Shown: positions 18,789 to 27,718 of the stretch, piece by piece | Layout of the letters: the number at the start of each line of letters is the position of its first letter | How positions within the stretch are numbered: the stretch's first letter is position 1 | Assembly (NCBI RefSeq): GCF_900176485.1 | Contig: NZ_FWYD01000002.1 | Span: forward strand, 186,001 to 250,000 | Reading direction: 5' to 3' | Length of the DNA stretch: 64,000 bases | Source: Primorskyibacter flagellatus | GTDB taxonomy: Bacteria > Pseudomonadota > Alphaproteobacteria > Rhodobacterales > Rhodobacteraceae | Translations under genes and position numbers: made by a program | The notes under the pieces: model-generated | Database searches by the model: none | Told to the model about the DNA's origin: nothing | The model's input: the letters and a program-made list of their open reading frames with translations, nothing else

Positions 18789-20248
18789 CACGGCTCCTTC
18801 ATTGCGTCGATGAACGGGGCCAGATCGGCCTCGTAGCGTTTCCAGGCGGCCGCCGATGTCTGGTAGATCGGCTGGCGCACCTGATGCAGGCTGAGCGTGC
18901 GAATATCGCCCGCGTGTTTGTGAAACTCAAGGCAGGCGTCCTGCCAGTCCAGCCCGACCGCGCCGATCAACGCGCGCGACTGGGCTTCTGGATCGGCGAC
19001 AAGATCCTCGTATCGCACCTCATGGAACGCCCCCGGCATGCGGTCGCGCCAGAAGGCGATCGCCCGGTGAAAGGTCTTCACATAATGCGCGATGTCCGGC
19101 AACGAATTGGAATAGCGGTGCACCCCATTTTCAAAGTAGTTGCGGTAGATCGACAGCGCCACATCGCGCGGATCGCGATGCACGATGACAAACCGCGCGC
19201 CGGGAAGGGCGCGGCGCAGCAGACCCAGCACCAGATAGGGCTGGATCGACTTGTCGGTGACAATGCCACTATCCACGCCGACCATTCGCATCACCGCATC
19301 GGCATATGTCCGGGCCAGCATGGCCAGCTTGTCCGGCGCGATGTCGCGCAGCGGGGTCATGTCACGCGGTCCGCCAACGGCCTGAAAGGCCAGACGCGGG
19401 AACAGCGTCAGCTCGCCCCCGGCGGTCACATCCGAATGGCTGGCGATGATCTGCTCGACCAATGTCGTACCAGAGCGCGGCATGCCAATCACGAAAATCG
19501 GCCGCAATGCCAGCGTTCCCGTCGCTGCGGATATGTCAGCCCCGTCCTGCGCGGCAAGCAGCGCGTCCACGTCCCTGGTATATTCGGCGGGATCATATGG
19601 AAAATACTTGCGTTGCAGCGCATTGGCATCGTCCAGATACCCGAAAACCTTGTCGGCCTCGCCCGTCTCTGACAGAGACTTGCCCAGGGCAAAACCCAGA
19701 TGCATCCGGCTTTCATCGCTTTGGCCCGCATGTTTCCAAGCGTTTTGCATATCGCGCAGCAGCTTGTCGCCACGGGTCAGTTTTTTGGTGCCCAGGAACA
19801 CGCGGTAGAGTTCGCCGTCCAAAGGATGCGCTTTCAGCAGGCGGCGGTAGATTTTTTCTGCCGCGTCGAATTCCCCCAAGCGTTGCAGATAGGCGGCCTT
19901 TTCGGCCTGCGGCTTAATCGCCTTGGGGGTCAGCGCGATCAGCCTGTCCAGCGCCGACAGCGCGCCCTTGCGGTCACCGGCGGCCTGACTGGCCTGTGAC
20001 AGTGCTTGCAGGATCATCGGTTCGCCCGGTTTCAGCGCATCGGCCTCGGCGTAAAGGTCCGCGGCTTGCGTATGGGCGCCGGTTGCTTCGGCGATCCGGG
20101 CCAGTTGAAACGGCAGTTCCGCCATTTTCGGCGCGGCAACGCGCAAGGATTGGTAGAGTGTCCTGGCCTCTGCCAACCGTCCCGCTGCGTGGAATTGCTT
20201 GGCCCGCTTGTACTGTTCGGAAATCTGCGCGCGGTTGATCGGGAACAT
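18788..20248 (-). CDS. TPR-sulfotransferase fusion protein
   Basis: The 486-residue protein carries TPR-like repeats over roughly residues 10-210 and a PAPS-dependent sulfotransferase domain after about residue 240. The 5'-phosphosulfate loop is IFVIGMPRSGTTLVEQII and the 3'-phosphate motif is VHRDPRDVALSIYRNYF. It should move sulfate from PAPS to an unknown acceptor. The ATG at 20248 follows GAGG. It is coupled to the downstream yggS-like gene. Confidence 0.9.
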   Translation of the reverse strand: MFPINRAQISEQYKRAKQFHAAGRLAEARTLYQSLRVAAPKMAELPFQLARIAEATGAHTQAADLYAEADALKPGEPMILQALSQASQAAGDRKGALSALDRLIALTPKAIKPQAEKAAYLQRLGEFDAAEKIYRRLLKAHPLDGELYRVFLGTKKLTRGDKLLRDMQNAWKHAGQSDESRMHLGFALGKSLSETGEADKVFGYLDDANALQRKYFPYDPAEYTRDVDALLAAQDGADISAATGTLALRPIFVIGMPRSGTTLVEQIIASHSDVTAGGELTLFPRLAFQAVGGPRDMTPLRDIAPDKLAMLARTYADAVMRMVGVDSGIVTDKSIQPYLVLGLLRRALPGARFVIVHRDPRDVALSIYRNYFENGVHRYSNSLPDIAHYVKTFHRAIAFWRDRMPGAFHEVRYEDLVADPEAQSRALIGAVGLDWQDACLEFHKHAGDIRTLSLHQVRQPIYQTSAAAWKRYEADLAPFIDAMKEP

Positions 20249-20291
20249 CGGGGCCTCTCTTGCTGGCCCATGTGCTACTGCGCTGCGGCAC

Positions 20292-20323
20292 AAAAGAAAA
20301 GAGCGGGCACCAAGGCCCGCTCT
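20292..20323 (-). terminator. rho-independent terminator of the porin gene
   Basis: On the minus strand the 9-base stem AGAGCGGGC / GCCCGCTCT with a six-base loop is followed by TTTTCTTTT. It lies 26 bases past the porin stop codon. Confidence 0.92.
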
Positions 20324-20348
20324 CTCCGTAACCAAGATTGGCTTGAGC

Positions 20349-21326
20349 TTAGAAGCTCATTGCCAGACCCAGCGAGTAGGTGTCTGCGTCGAGGTCAACG
20401 CCACCGATTTCGGCTTCGGAGTCACCATAGCCGAACTGAGCTTCGATACCGCCGCCCAGGTCGTAGTTGGCGATCAGGCCCCAGCCTTTGGATGTGTCGC
20501 CGTCAACGCCAGCAAGGTTGTCGAACTCACCGTAGTTCACAGCAACGGTCAGAGCGTTCATTGTGTAGCCGAACGCAACACCCCAGTGCTCCATGTCTTT
20601 CGCGCCAGGTGCTGTGAAGTTCATCGACGAGTAGTTGGCGATGGCAACGATGCCGTTGGCGAATGTGGTGTCGAGGCTGATACCCCAAACTTCGTCAGCA
20701 GGGTTGTCTTCGTCTGTGGTCTGGTAACCAAGACCAACACCCAGTGTCAGGCCAGCAAGCTCACCCGAATACTTGACACCCAGACCCCAGACAGGATCGT
20801 TGTTGCCGGAGTCGTCGACTTCGGCCGACAGGTAACCGGTGAAGGCGTCGAAGCTGTAATCGAAACGTGCGATCTGGCCGTCATACATGCCGTCGAGGCC
20901 AGCGTTGCCGTTATAGCCGCCGTGCTCGTGGTTGTCGCCCAGCGAGTCGCCGATGATGGCTTCGTTCATTGCTGCGTCGAACGCACCGTCGGTGTCGCCC
21001 ATGGTCAGCTTGGCGCCGCCATATGCAACAAACATTGTCGCGCCGCCGTGGGCGGTGTCGTCACGAGTTGCGCCGGATTCGACACCACCAGTTGTGGCGT
21101 TGTTGTCGCCGATTTCTTCGTCCAGATCAACGGATGCACCGAAGGACAGACCGTTGTCTGCTTCGCCGGACATGCCGAAAGTCACGTCGATATCTGTGTG
21201 GAACTGGTCAGCGATACCGTCGCCGCCCATGATGCCCATTTCAGCGGAACCGGTCAGGTTGACGTCTGCAGCGGCGATGCCGGCAGTTGCGACCAGTGCC
21301 GTGGTAGCGAAAAGAATAGATTTCAT
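20349..21326 (-). CDS. outer-membrane porin
   Basis: This 325-residue porin has a signal peptide (MKSILFATTALVATAGIAAA) and ends in LGLAMSF. The terminal phenylalanine is the recognition signal for outer-membrane barrel assembly. The mature part alternates polar and aromatic residues in short strands, with acidic loops, matching Rhodobacter-type general porins. It is transcribed alone, with a strong terminator downstream and AGGG before the start. Confidence 0.93.
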   Translation of the reverse strand: MKSILFATTALVATAGIAAADVNLTGSAEMGIMGGDGIADQFHTDIDVTFGMSGEADNGLSFGASVDLDEEIGDNNATTGGVESGATRDDTAHGGATMFVAYGGAKLTMGDTDGAFDAAMNEAIIGDSLGDNHEHGGYNGNAGLDGMYDGQIARFDYSFDAFTGYLSAEVDDSGNNDPVWGLGVKYSGELAGLTLGVGLGYQTTDEDNPADEVWGISLDTTFANGIVAIANYSSMNFTAPGAKDMEHWGVAFGYTMNALTVAVNYGEFDNLAGVDGDTSKGWGLIANYDLGGGIEAQFGYGDSEAEIGGVDLDADTYSLGLAMSF

Positions 21327-21608
21327 AGTTTTCCCTCATGTGTTCGAAAGGCACGCATCAAACCGGCTTTCCGGTCTCGATGGATGATCTATGCTCCTGA
21401 CGGGCGCGTGTTTGCAAGACATCCGGCTGGGGCCGTGCCAACAAGCGCTTTAGTGATGCGCTTTTGTCACAAGAATTGCACCGACCGTCAGCCCGGCTCG
21501 GCGAAGCCCGTCCAAGCCCCCGGCCTTATAAACAATCTGCGCCTTGTCGTGACGGGCGGCGGCAGGTATGGAAAGGTACAAGACGCCACGCGGGCAGGAG
21601 CACACTAT

Positions 21609-22106
21609 ATGGCATTCACGCGCTACGGACTGGCCATCGGCCTTATCGCCACGCTTGTTATGACAAGCGCGTGCAGCCGATCTGGCAGCCGCACCACTGT
21701 CGACACGCCTCCGGCGGATGAGATCCTGGATCAGAACATCTATGGGGATCGCGGGCGGCCACGCTCGACCATCTGGGATATTTTCAGGGGCCGTGATGAT
21801 GTGGGTCAGGTCGGCGCAGTCAACAAATACATCTGGAATGCCTCGCTGGAGGTGCTGAACTTCCTGCCGGTGCAATCGGTCGATCCGTTCACCGGCGTGA
21901 TCTCAACGGGGTATGGCACACCGCCGGGTGGCGGGCGCGCCTATCGCGCGACGATCTATGTCAGCGATCCGGCCCTTGATGCACGGTCGCTGAACGTGGC
22001 GCTGATGACGCGGTCCGGACCGGCCAGTGCGTCCACCGTGCGCGCGGTAGAGGATGCCATCCTGACCCGAGCGCGCCAGTTGCGCGGACGCGACAGCCGC
22101 CTGTAG
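21609..22106 (+). CDS. DUF3576 lipoprotein
   Basis: The 165-residue protein has a lipoprotein signal (lipobox TSAC at about residue 22) and a DUF3576 domain, typical of alphaproteobacteria: STIWDIF, NKYIWNASLEVLNFLPV and STGYGTPPGGGRAYRATIYV. It is presumably an envelope protein of unknown function. The ATG has GGAG upstream. The reading frame stays open a long way upstream, antisense to the porin, but that part is not coding. Confidence 0.88.
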   Translation: MAFTRYGLAIGLIATLVMTSACSRSGSRTTVDTPPADEILDQNIYGDRGRPRSTIWDIFRGRDDVGQVGAVNKYIWNASLEVLNFLPVQSVDPFTGVISTGYGTPPGGGRAYRATIYVSDPALDARSLNVALMTRSGPASASTVRAVEDAILTRARQLRGRDSRL

Positions 22107-22136
22107 GACCGCCACAACATTTACTGCGTTACGAAT

Positions 22137-22158
22137 CGGCCCGCAAATCTGCGGGCCG
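22137..22158. terminator. hairpin between convergent genes, candidate terminator
   Basis: CGGCCCGCA-AATC-TGCGGGCCG forms a perfect 9-base stem between the convergent DUF3576 and aminotransferase genes. The following T run is weak on both strands, so termination is plausible but not certain. Confidence 0.5.
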
Positions 22159-22173
22159 TTGTCGTTGCGGGGC

Positions 22174-23577
22174 TCAGTCGCGGGTGCCTGCCTTCATCAA
22201 ACCCTGCTCTTTCAGCGCCGCGTGGGTTTCATCCAGCGACCTGCGGGCGCGTTCAACCAGCGTGTCGATTTCCTGTTTCGAGATCACCAGCGGCGGCGAA
22301 ATGATCATCCGGTCCCCGACATGGCGCATCACCAGATTGTTGGCAAAGCACCGTTCGCGGCAGATATAGCCCACGGTCCCGGCCTCGGCGGCAAAGGGCG
22401 CACGGGCGGATTTGTCCGGGGTCAGCGCGATAGAGGCCATCATGCCAATGATCTTCGCCTCGCCCACCAATGGATGATCGGCCAGTGATTCCCAGGCGGC
22501 GCGCAGATGGGGGCCGGTATCCTCGGCCACGCGGGTCACGATACCTTCCTCATCAAGGATGCGCAGATTCTCCAACGCGACCGCTGCCGCGACGGGGTGG
22601 CCGGAATAGGTATAGCCGTGGTTGAACTCTTCGCCGCCAATGACAGACGCAACCTCGTCACAGACAATAGATCCGCCGATCGGCTGATAGCCGGAGGACA
22701 GCCCCTTGGCGATGGTCATGATATGCGGCCGCCATCCGGTGGTTTGCGAGCCAAACCAGTTGCCGGTGCGGCCAAATCCGCAGATCACCTCATCCGCGAT
22801 CAGCAGGATGTCGTGGTCGTCGCAGATGCGCTGGATCTCGGGCCAGTAGGTCGCGGGCGGGATGATGACGCCGCCCGCGCCCTGCACCGGTTCGGCGATA
22901 AAGGCGGCAACCCGGTCGGCGCCCAGGGTTTCGATGGCCTGTTCCAACTCGCGTGCACGGGCGAGGCCGAACTCTTCGGGGCTTTGTTCGCCGCCCTCGG
23001 ACCACCAGTCGGGCTGGTTGATGTGGTGAATATCCGGAATCGGCAAGCCGCCCTGCGCGTGCATACCCTTCATCCCGCCAAGGCTGCCCGACCCGACGGA
23101 TGAACCATGATAGCCGTTCCAGCGCGAAATGATGATATTTTTCTGCGGCTGGCCTTTGATCTGCCAATAGGTTCGCGCCATGCGGATATTGGTATCATTG
23201 GCCTCGGACCCCGATCCGGCAAAGAAGACGTGGTTCAAATCACCCGGAGCGAGCTCTGCCAGCCGCTGCGCCAGCGCGATGGCCGGTACATGCGTTGTCT
23301 GGAAAAACGTGTTGTAATAGGGCAATTCACGCATCTGGCGCGCGGCAACATCGGCCAGTTCGCTGCGGCCATAGCCGATATTCATGCACCAAAGCCCCGC
23401 CATCCCGTCAAGGATGCGGTTGCCGTCGCTATCGGTCAGCCAGACGCCATCGGCGCGGGTGATGATGCGCGCGCCCTTCTGCGTCAGCTCGTCATTGGTG
23501 GTGAAGGGATGCATGTGGTGCGCGGCGTCCAGCGCCTGCAATTCTGCGGTCGGCATATGGTTGGAAATCTGGGGCAT
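22174..23577 (-). CDS. class III omega-aminotransferase, probably polyamine (putrescine-pyruvate type)
   Basis: This 467-residue class III aminotransferase shows FFAGSGSEANDTNIRMAR, the cofactor Asp in LLIADEVICGFGRTG and the PLP lysine in MTIAKGLSSGYQPIGG. It resembles SpuC-like enzymes that transfer the amino group of putrescine or cadaverine to pyruvate. The substrate is inferred from context: it sits beside a GntR regulator, a putrescine-type transporter and an amine oxidase. Its promoter carries the same motif as that of the transporter. Confidence 0.88.
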   Translation of the reverse strand: MPQISNHMPTAELQALDAAHHMHPFTTNDELTQKGARIITRADGVWLTDSDGNRILDGMAGLWCMNIGYGRSELADVAARQMRELPYYNTFFQTTHVPAIALAQRLAELAPGDLNHVFFAGSGSEANDTNIRMARTYWQIKGQPQKNIIISRWNGYHGSSVGSGSLGGMKGMHAQGGLPIPDIHHINQPDWWSEGGEQSPEEFGLARARELEQAIETLGADRVAAFIAEPVQGAGGVIIPPATYWPEIQRICDDHDILLIADEVICGFGRTGNWFGSQTTGWRPHIMTIAKGLSSGYQPIGGSIVCDEVASVIGGEEFNHGYTYSGHPVAAAVALENLRILDEEGIVTRVAEDTGPHLRAAWESLADHPLVGEAKIIGMMASIALTPDKSARAPFAAEAGTVGYICRERCFANNLVMRHVGDRMIISPPLVISKQEIDTLVERARRSLDETHAALKEQGLMKAGTRD

Positions 23578-23614
23578 GGGACACCTGCGGATAAAGGAAA
23601 GGTTGGCTGGCCGT

Positions 23615-23642
23615 AAAATATGATCAAATTCTGCACTGTCAA
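23615..23642 (-). promoter_or_regulatory. promoter of the aminotransferase with embedded candidate GntR operator
   Basis: On the minus strand TTGACA (23642-23637), a 16-base spacer and TATTTT (23620-23615) form a good sigma-70 promoter. The spacer contains TGATCAAAT (plus strand 23621-23629). The 15-base block AAAATATGATCAAAT at 23615-23629 matches 13 of 15 bases of a block at the transporter promoter. A repressor bound here would block transcription. Confidence 0.55.
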
Positions 23643-23647
23643 TCGAA

Positions 23648-24310
23648 TCAAGTCTGCAAGGCGGCACGGACCTGATTCATCCCCTGTTCGACATCGCGCC
23701 TGATCGCCCCTGCGGCGGCATCGGCATCTGCTGATTTCAGCGCCTCGATCAGCTCTTTATGCCGGTCCGGCAGGTTGAGCGTACCGAACTGTCCGCACAC
23801 GACGCGCAGGGACGGTCCGAATCGCAGCCACAACCCATCGGCCAACGAGCGCAGGATCGGCGCGGCAGCCTGCGCGTAAAGCGCGTCGTGGAAACGGTAA
23901 TTCTGTTCGAGATAGCCACGCACATCCCCCCCCGCGATTGCCCTGTCCAACTGCGCGTCAATCGTTTCAAGCTGACGCACTGCCCTGACGTCCGCACGCA
24001 ATGCCGCACGTCTGGCAAGCTCTGGTTCCAACGCATTCCGGGCGATCACAAGCTCTTCAATCGCGGCCGCATCCAGTTGCGGCACAATAACGCGGCGATT
24101 GTCCTGAAACACCAGCGCGCTTTCGGCAATCAGCCGCCGGATGGCCTCGCGGACCGGGGTGATTCCGGCATTCAGTGTCTCGGCGATGCCCTGAATGGTC
24201 ACGGCCTCCCCCGGTGCCATCTCTCCGAACAGGACGCGCGCGCGAAGCGCGCGGTAAACAATTTCATGCGCGGGCAGCTTGCTTTGACAGTGATTTGCAT
24301 GGCCGTTCAT
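23648..24310 (-). CDS. GntR-family (FCD-domain) transcriptional regulator
   Basis: The 220-residue protein has an N-terminal winged helix (LRARVLFGEMAPGEAVTIQG, then GITPVREAIRRLIAESALV) and a C-terminal helical FCD ligand domain. The FCD domain has the metal-binding pattern in ELVIARNALEPELA and YLEQNYRFHDALYAQA. It lies between the aminotransferase and the divergent transporter operon, so it most likely controls both in response to a polyamine or a product. The ATG at 24310 has GGAGG upstream. A long open extension antisense to potF is not coding. Confidence 0.9.
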   Translation of the reverse strand: MNGHANHCQSKLPAHEIVYRALRARVLFGEMAPGEAVTIQGIAETLNAGITPVREAIRRLIAESALVFQDNRRVIVPQLDAAAIEELVIARNALEPELARRAALRADVRAVRQLETIDAQLDRAIAGGDVRGYLEQNYRFHDALYAQAAAPILRSLADGLWLRFGPSLRVVCGQFGTLNLPDRHKELIEALKSADADAAAGAIRRDVEQGMNQVRAALQT

Positions 24311-24391
24311 CACAACATCCCTCCTATTCGCAGTTTTCGGATCTTGAGCCGCACCTTGCGTTGATTTCCCCGCCATGGAAACATCCAGTTG

Positions 24392-24420
24392 TTGCCAGAC
24401 GGTAGAAAACTTGATCAAAT
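24392..24420 (+). promoter_or_regulatory. promoter of the potF operon with candidate GntR operator
   Basis: TTGCCA (24392-24397), a 17-base spacer and TCAAAT (24415-24420) form a plausible promoter 53 bases before the potF start. AAAACTTGATCAAAT (24406-24420) covers the -10 and repeats the block found at the aminotransferase promoter. Its core TTGATCAA is palindromic. Confidence 0.5.
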
Positions 24421-24472
24421 CCACGCAGAGGCTGCCGACAAAAGGCGTCCCAGATCCAACAGGAGCAAATTT

Positions 24473-25555
24473 ATGAAGACAGCGCTGCTGAGTTTCACCG
24501 CAACACTCGCCCTGACCGCCGCGGCACAGGCGCAAGAGGTGCGTGTCTATAACTGGTCCGATTATATCGACGAGGACCTTCTGTCGAAATTCGAGGAAGA
24601 GACCGGGATTGACCTGATCTACGACGTGTTCGACAGCAACGAGTTGCTGGAGACCAAGATGCTGTCCGGCGGATCGGGCTATGACGTGGTGGTGCCGACC
24701 GGCACATTCCTGCAACGTCAGATCATGGCCGGCGCTTTCCAGAAGCTCGACAAATCCAAGCTGCCCAATCTTGAGAACATGTGGAGCGTGATCTCGGACC
24801 GGACGGCGAAATACGACCCCGACAATGAATACTCGATCAACTACATGTGGGGCACCACAGGTATCGGCGTGAATGTTGCCAAGGTCCAGGAGGCGCTGGG
24901 GCCCGATGCGCCGATTGATTCCTGGGATCTGGTCTTCAAGCCCGAGAATATGGAAAAGCTGGCCGAATGCGGCGTGCATTTCCTTGACGCACCCGCCGAG
25001 ATGATCCCCGCGGCGCTGAAATATATCGGCGAAGACCCCGACAGCCACGACCCCGAGGTGATCGCCAAGGTAGAACCGGTCTATGCGGCCGTGCGGCCCT
25101 ATATCCAGAAGTTCCACTCGTCCGAATACATCAATGCGCTGGCAAATGGTGACATCTGCGTTGCCGTTGGCTGGTCCGGCGACATCCTGCAATCGCGTGA
25201 CCGTGCGGCCGAGGCCGATAACGGGGTTGAGGTTGCGTTTAATACGCCCAAGGAAGGCGCTCAGATGTGGTTTGACCAGATGGCGATTCCAGTTGACGCG
25301 CCACACGTCGATGAGGCGCACACATTCCTGAATTTCATCATGGACGCGCAGAACGCGGCGGCGGCCTCGAACTACGTCTACTACGCCAATGGCAACAAGG
25401 CGTCGCAAGAGTTTCTCAACGAGGATGTGATCGGCGATCCGGCGATCTACCCATCCGAGGACGCTTTGAACAACTTGTTCACAACCACGCCTTTTGATCC
25501 GCGCGTACAGCGGACGGTCACGCGGCTGTGGACCAAGATCAAATCGGGCACCTAA
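24473..25555 (+). CDS. potF: putrescine-type periplasmic binding protein
   Basis: The 360-residue protein has a signal peptide ending at AAQA and resembles Escherichia coli PotF along its whole length: VYNWSDYIDEDLLSKFEEET, YDVFDSNELLE, TTGIGVNV, SWDLVFKPENMEKL, FLDAPAEM and NGDICVAVGWSGD. It captures putrescine or a related polyamine and hands it to the membrane permeases encoded downstream. AGGAG precedes the ATG. It is the first gene of a five-gene run ending with an amine oxidase. Confidence 0.92.
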   Translation: MKTALLSFTATLALTAAAQAQEVRVYNWSDYIDEDLLSKFEEETGIDLIYDVFDSNELLETKMLSGGSGYDVVVPTGTFLQRQIMAGAFQKLDKSKLPNLENMWSVISDRTAKYDPDNEYSINYMWGTTGIGVNVAKVQEALGPDAPIDSWDLVFKPENMEKLAECGVHFLDAPAEMIPAALKYIGEDPDSHDPEVIAKVEPVYAAVRPYIQKFHSSEYINALANGDICVAVGWSGDILQSRDRAAEADNGVEVAFNTPKEGAQMWFDQMAIPVDAPHVDEAHTFLNFIMDAQNAAAASNYVYYANGNKASQEFLNEDVIGDPAIYPSEDALNNLFTTTPFDPRVQRTVTRLWTKIKSGT

Positions 25556-25619
25556 GCTCTTTTACGGGCCCGTGCGTCCACTGCGCGGGCCTGACCCTGA
25601 CAATTTGCTGGACGATTGC

Positions 25620-26744
25620 ATGAACCAGACGGTCTTTGCCCCTTGGAACGACCCCGAAGCGAAACCATTGATTCAGTTCAAGCAGGTGACAAAGAAATTC
25701 GGAGAGTTTGTCGCGATAGACGCACTGTCGCTGGATATTTTCGAACAGGAATTCTTTGCATTGTTGGGGCCGTCAGGCTGCGGCAAGACCACGATGATGC
25801 GGATGCTTGCCGGGTTCGAATCGCCAAGTTCTGGCAGCATCCTTCTGGCGGGCAAGGACATCGCCCCGGTGCCACCGAACAAGCGCGCGGTGAACATGAT
25901 GTTCCAAAGCTACGCGCTGTTTCCGCATCTGTCGGTCTGGGACAACATCGCCTTTGGCCTGCGCCGTGGCGGTGGCTCGAAAGAAGAAATCGCCGCACGG
26001 GTCGAAGAAATGCTGCGTCTCACGCGACTGACCAAGTTCTCCCGCCGCAAACCGCACCAGATTTCCGGCGGGCAGCGACAGCGCGTGGCGCTTGCCCGCA
26101 GCCTTGCCAAGGCACCGAAACTGCTGTTGCTGGATGAACCCCTGGGGGCGCTGGACAAGAAGCTGCGGCAGGACACCCAGTTCGAGTTGATGGATATTCA
26201 GGAAAAGACCGGCACCACCTTCGTGATCGTCACCCATGATCAGGAAGAGGCGATGACCGTCGCCAGCCGTGTCGCGGTGATGGATGAAGGCAGGCTTGTT
26301 CAGGTGTCCACCCCGGATGTGATCTACGAGGCACCCAATTCGGTCTATGTCGCGGATTTCATCGGCGAGGTGAACATCATCGAAGGCGCCACCGCCCAAG
26401 AGGGTGAGGCCGTCACGATCACCTGGGCAGAAGGCCAGCAACCGATCAACGCGCGCAGTACGCTCAGCCTGTCGCCGGGGCAAAAGGTGCATTTCGCGAT
26501 CCGACCCGAAAAGCTGACAATTTCTGCCGAGCGTCCTGATGATGCGGCCAATGCGATGACTGGCAAGGTGCTGGACATCGCCTATCTTGGCAACATCTCG
26601 ACCTATCACGTCGAGCTGCCATCCGGTCAGGTGCTCAAGGCGCAATCCGCCAATACCCGCCGGATCGCCCGCCGGTCCTTCACCTGGGAGGACACAGTTT
26701 GGCTAAGCTGGACCGATACGGCCGGCGTGGTGCTGGAGCAATGA
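25620..26744 (+). CDS. potG: polyamine ABC transporter ATPase
   Basis: This 374-residue ATPase has Walker A GPSGCGKTT, the Q-loop MMFQSYALFPH, signature ISGGQRQRVALA, Walker B LLLLDEPLGALDKK and an H-loop in IVTHDQEEAM. A TOBE domain follows (VHFAIRPEKLTI, IAYLGNISTYHVELPSGQ). It is nearer PotG than PotA. The ribosome site is weak, so expression may depend on coupling or on sRNA control. In Rhodobacter the SorX RNA represses a potA gene; whether this gene is the equivalent target is unknown. Confidence 0.92.
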   Translation: MNQTVFAPWNDPEAKPLIQFKQVTKKFGEFVAIDALSLDIFEQEFFALLGPSGCGKTTMMRMLAGFESPSSGSILLAGKDIAPVPPNKRAVNMMFQSYALFPHLSVWDNIAFGLRRGGGSKEEIAARVEEMLRLTRLTKFSRRKPHQISGGQRQRVALARSLAKAPKLLLLDEPLGALDKKLRQDTQFELMDIQEKTGTTFVIVTHDQEEAMTVASRVAVMDEGRLVQVSTPDVIYEAPNSVYVADFIGEVNIIEGATAQEGEAVTITWAEGQQPINARSTLSLSPGQKVHFAIRPEKLTISAERPDDAANAMTGKVLDIAYLGNISTYHVELPSGQVLKAQSANTRRIARRSFTWEDTVWLSWTDTAGVVLEQ

Positions 26745-26745
26745 C

Positions 26746-27636
26746 ATGCGGCGCCTGATCCTCATCGGCCTGCCTTATCTGTGGCTTCTGGCGCTGTTTT
26801 TGGTACCGTTTCTCATCGTCCTGAAGATCTCGCTGTCCGATATTGCGCTGTCGATTCCGCCCTACACGCCGCAGCTTGACCTGTCCGAGGGGTGGGCCGG
26901 TTTCCGCGCTTTCGTGGCCGCGCTGGATTTCGAGAATTTCACCTTCCTGACGACAGATGATCTTTACTGGAAGGCCTATCTCAGTTCGTTTCAGATCGCG
27001 CTGCTATCGACGCTGATGACGCTGGCCACCGGTTTTCCCATTGCCTACGCGCTGGCCCGCGCGCCGCGCGAATGGCGGCCGACGCTGCTGATGCTGGTGA
27101 TCCTGCCGTTCTGGACAAGCTTTCTGATCCGCGTCTACGCGTGGATGGGCATCCTGAACACCGAAGGGCTGCTGAATCAGTTGCTTCTGGCGCTGGGGCT
27201 GATCTCGGAACCGTTGACCATCCTCAACACCAACACCGCCGTCTATATCGGCATCGTCTACACCTACCTGCCTTTCATGATCCTGCCGATCTACGCCGCG
27301 CTGGAAAAGCTGGACGACAGCCTGCTGGAAGCCGCCGAGGATCTGGGCTGTTCGCGCATCTCTGCCTTCTGGCTGGTGACTGTGCCGCTGTCCAAGTCGG
27401 GCATTGTGGCTGGATGTTTTCTCGTCTTCATCCCCGCCTTGGGTGAATTCGTGATCCCGTCGCTTTTGGGCGGATCGCAAACGCTGATGATCGGCAAAGT
27501 GCTGTGGGAAGAGTTCTTCTCCAATCGCGACTGGCCGGTTGCCTCTGCGGTGGCGATCATTCTTCTGCTGATCCTGATCGTGCCGATCATCCTGTTCCAG
27601 CGCAACCAGCAGAAACAACGCGAGGCCGAACGATGA
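26746..27636 (+). CDS. potH: polyamine ABC transporter permease (first)
   Basis: The 296-residue inner-membrane protein has about six membrane segments. The ATPase-docking EAA loop reads EAAEDLGCSRISAFWLVTVP at about residues 199-218. It corresponds to PotH/PotB. It begins one base after the ATPase stop codon, with GGAG inside the end of that gene, so the two are translationally coupled. Confidence 0.93.
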   Translation: MRRLILIGLPYLWLLALFLVPFLIVLKISLSDIALSIPPYTPQLDLSEGWAGFRAFVAALDFENFTFLTTDDLYWKAYLSSFQIALLSTLMTLATGFPIAYALARAPREWRPTLLMLVILPFWTSFLIRVYAWMGILNTEGLLNQLLLALGLISEPLTILNTNTAVYIGIVYTYLPFMILPIYAALEKLDDSLLEAAEDLGCSRISAFWLVTVPLSKSGIVAGCFLVFIPALGEFVIPSLLGGSQTLMIGKVLWEEFFSNRDWPVASAVAIILLLILIVPIILFQRNQQKQREAER

Positions 27637-27718
27637 GGGCGCAAACATTTTCACAGGGCCGTCGGCAGAGGATCTATAACGTCACCTGGCTTCGTGCGGC
27701 CACGCCGGAGGCGGACAT

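Noticed and set aside
20199-21608. Long upstream extension of the DUF3576 gene
   Set aside because: It is antisense to the porin gene; the lipoprotein signal begins at 21609 with a good ribosome site.
24311-25408. N-terminal extension of the GntR gene by 366 codons
   Set aside because: It runs antisense to potF; the GntR domain begins at 24310 with its own GGAGG site.
15549-25640. Direct SorX-potG pairing read by eye
   Set aside because: Only six contiguous bases match around the start codon; this could be chance and needs an energy calculation.
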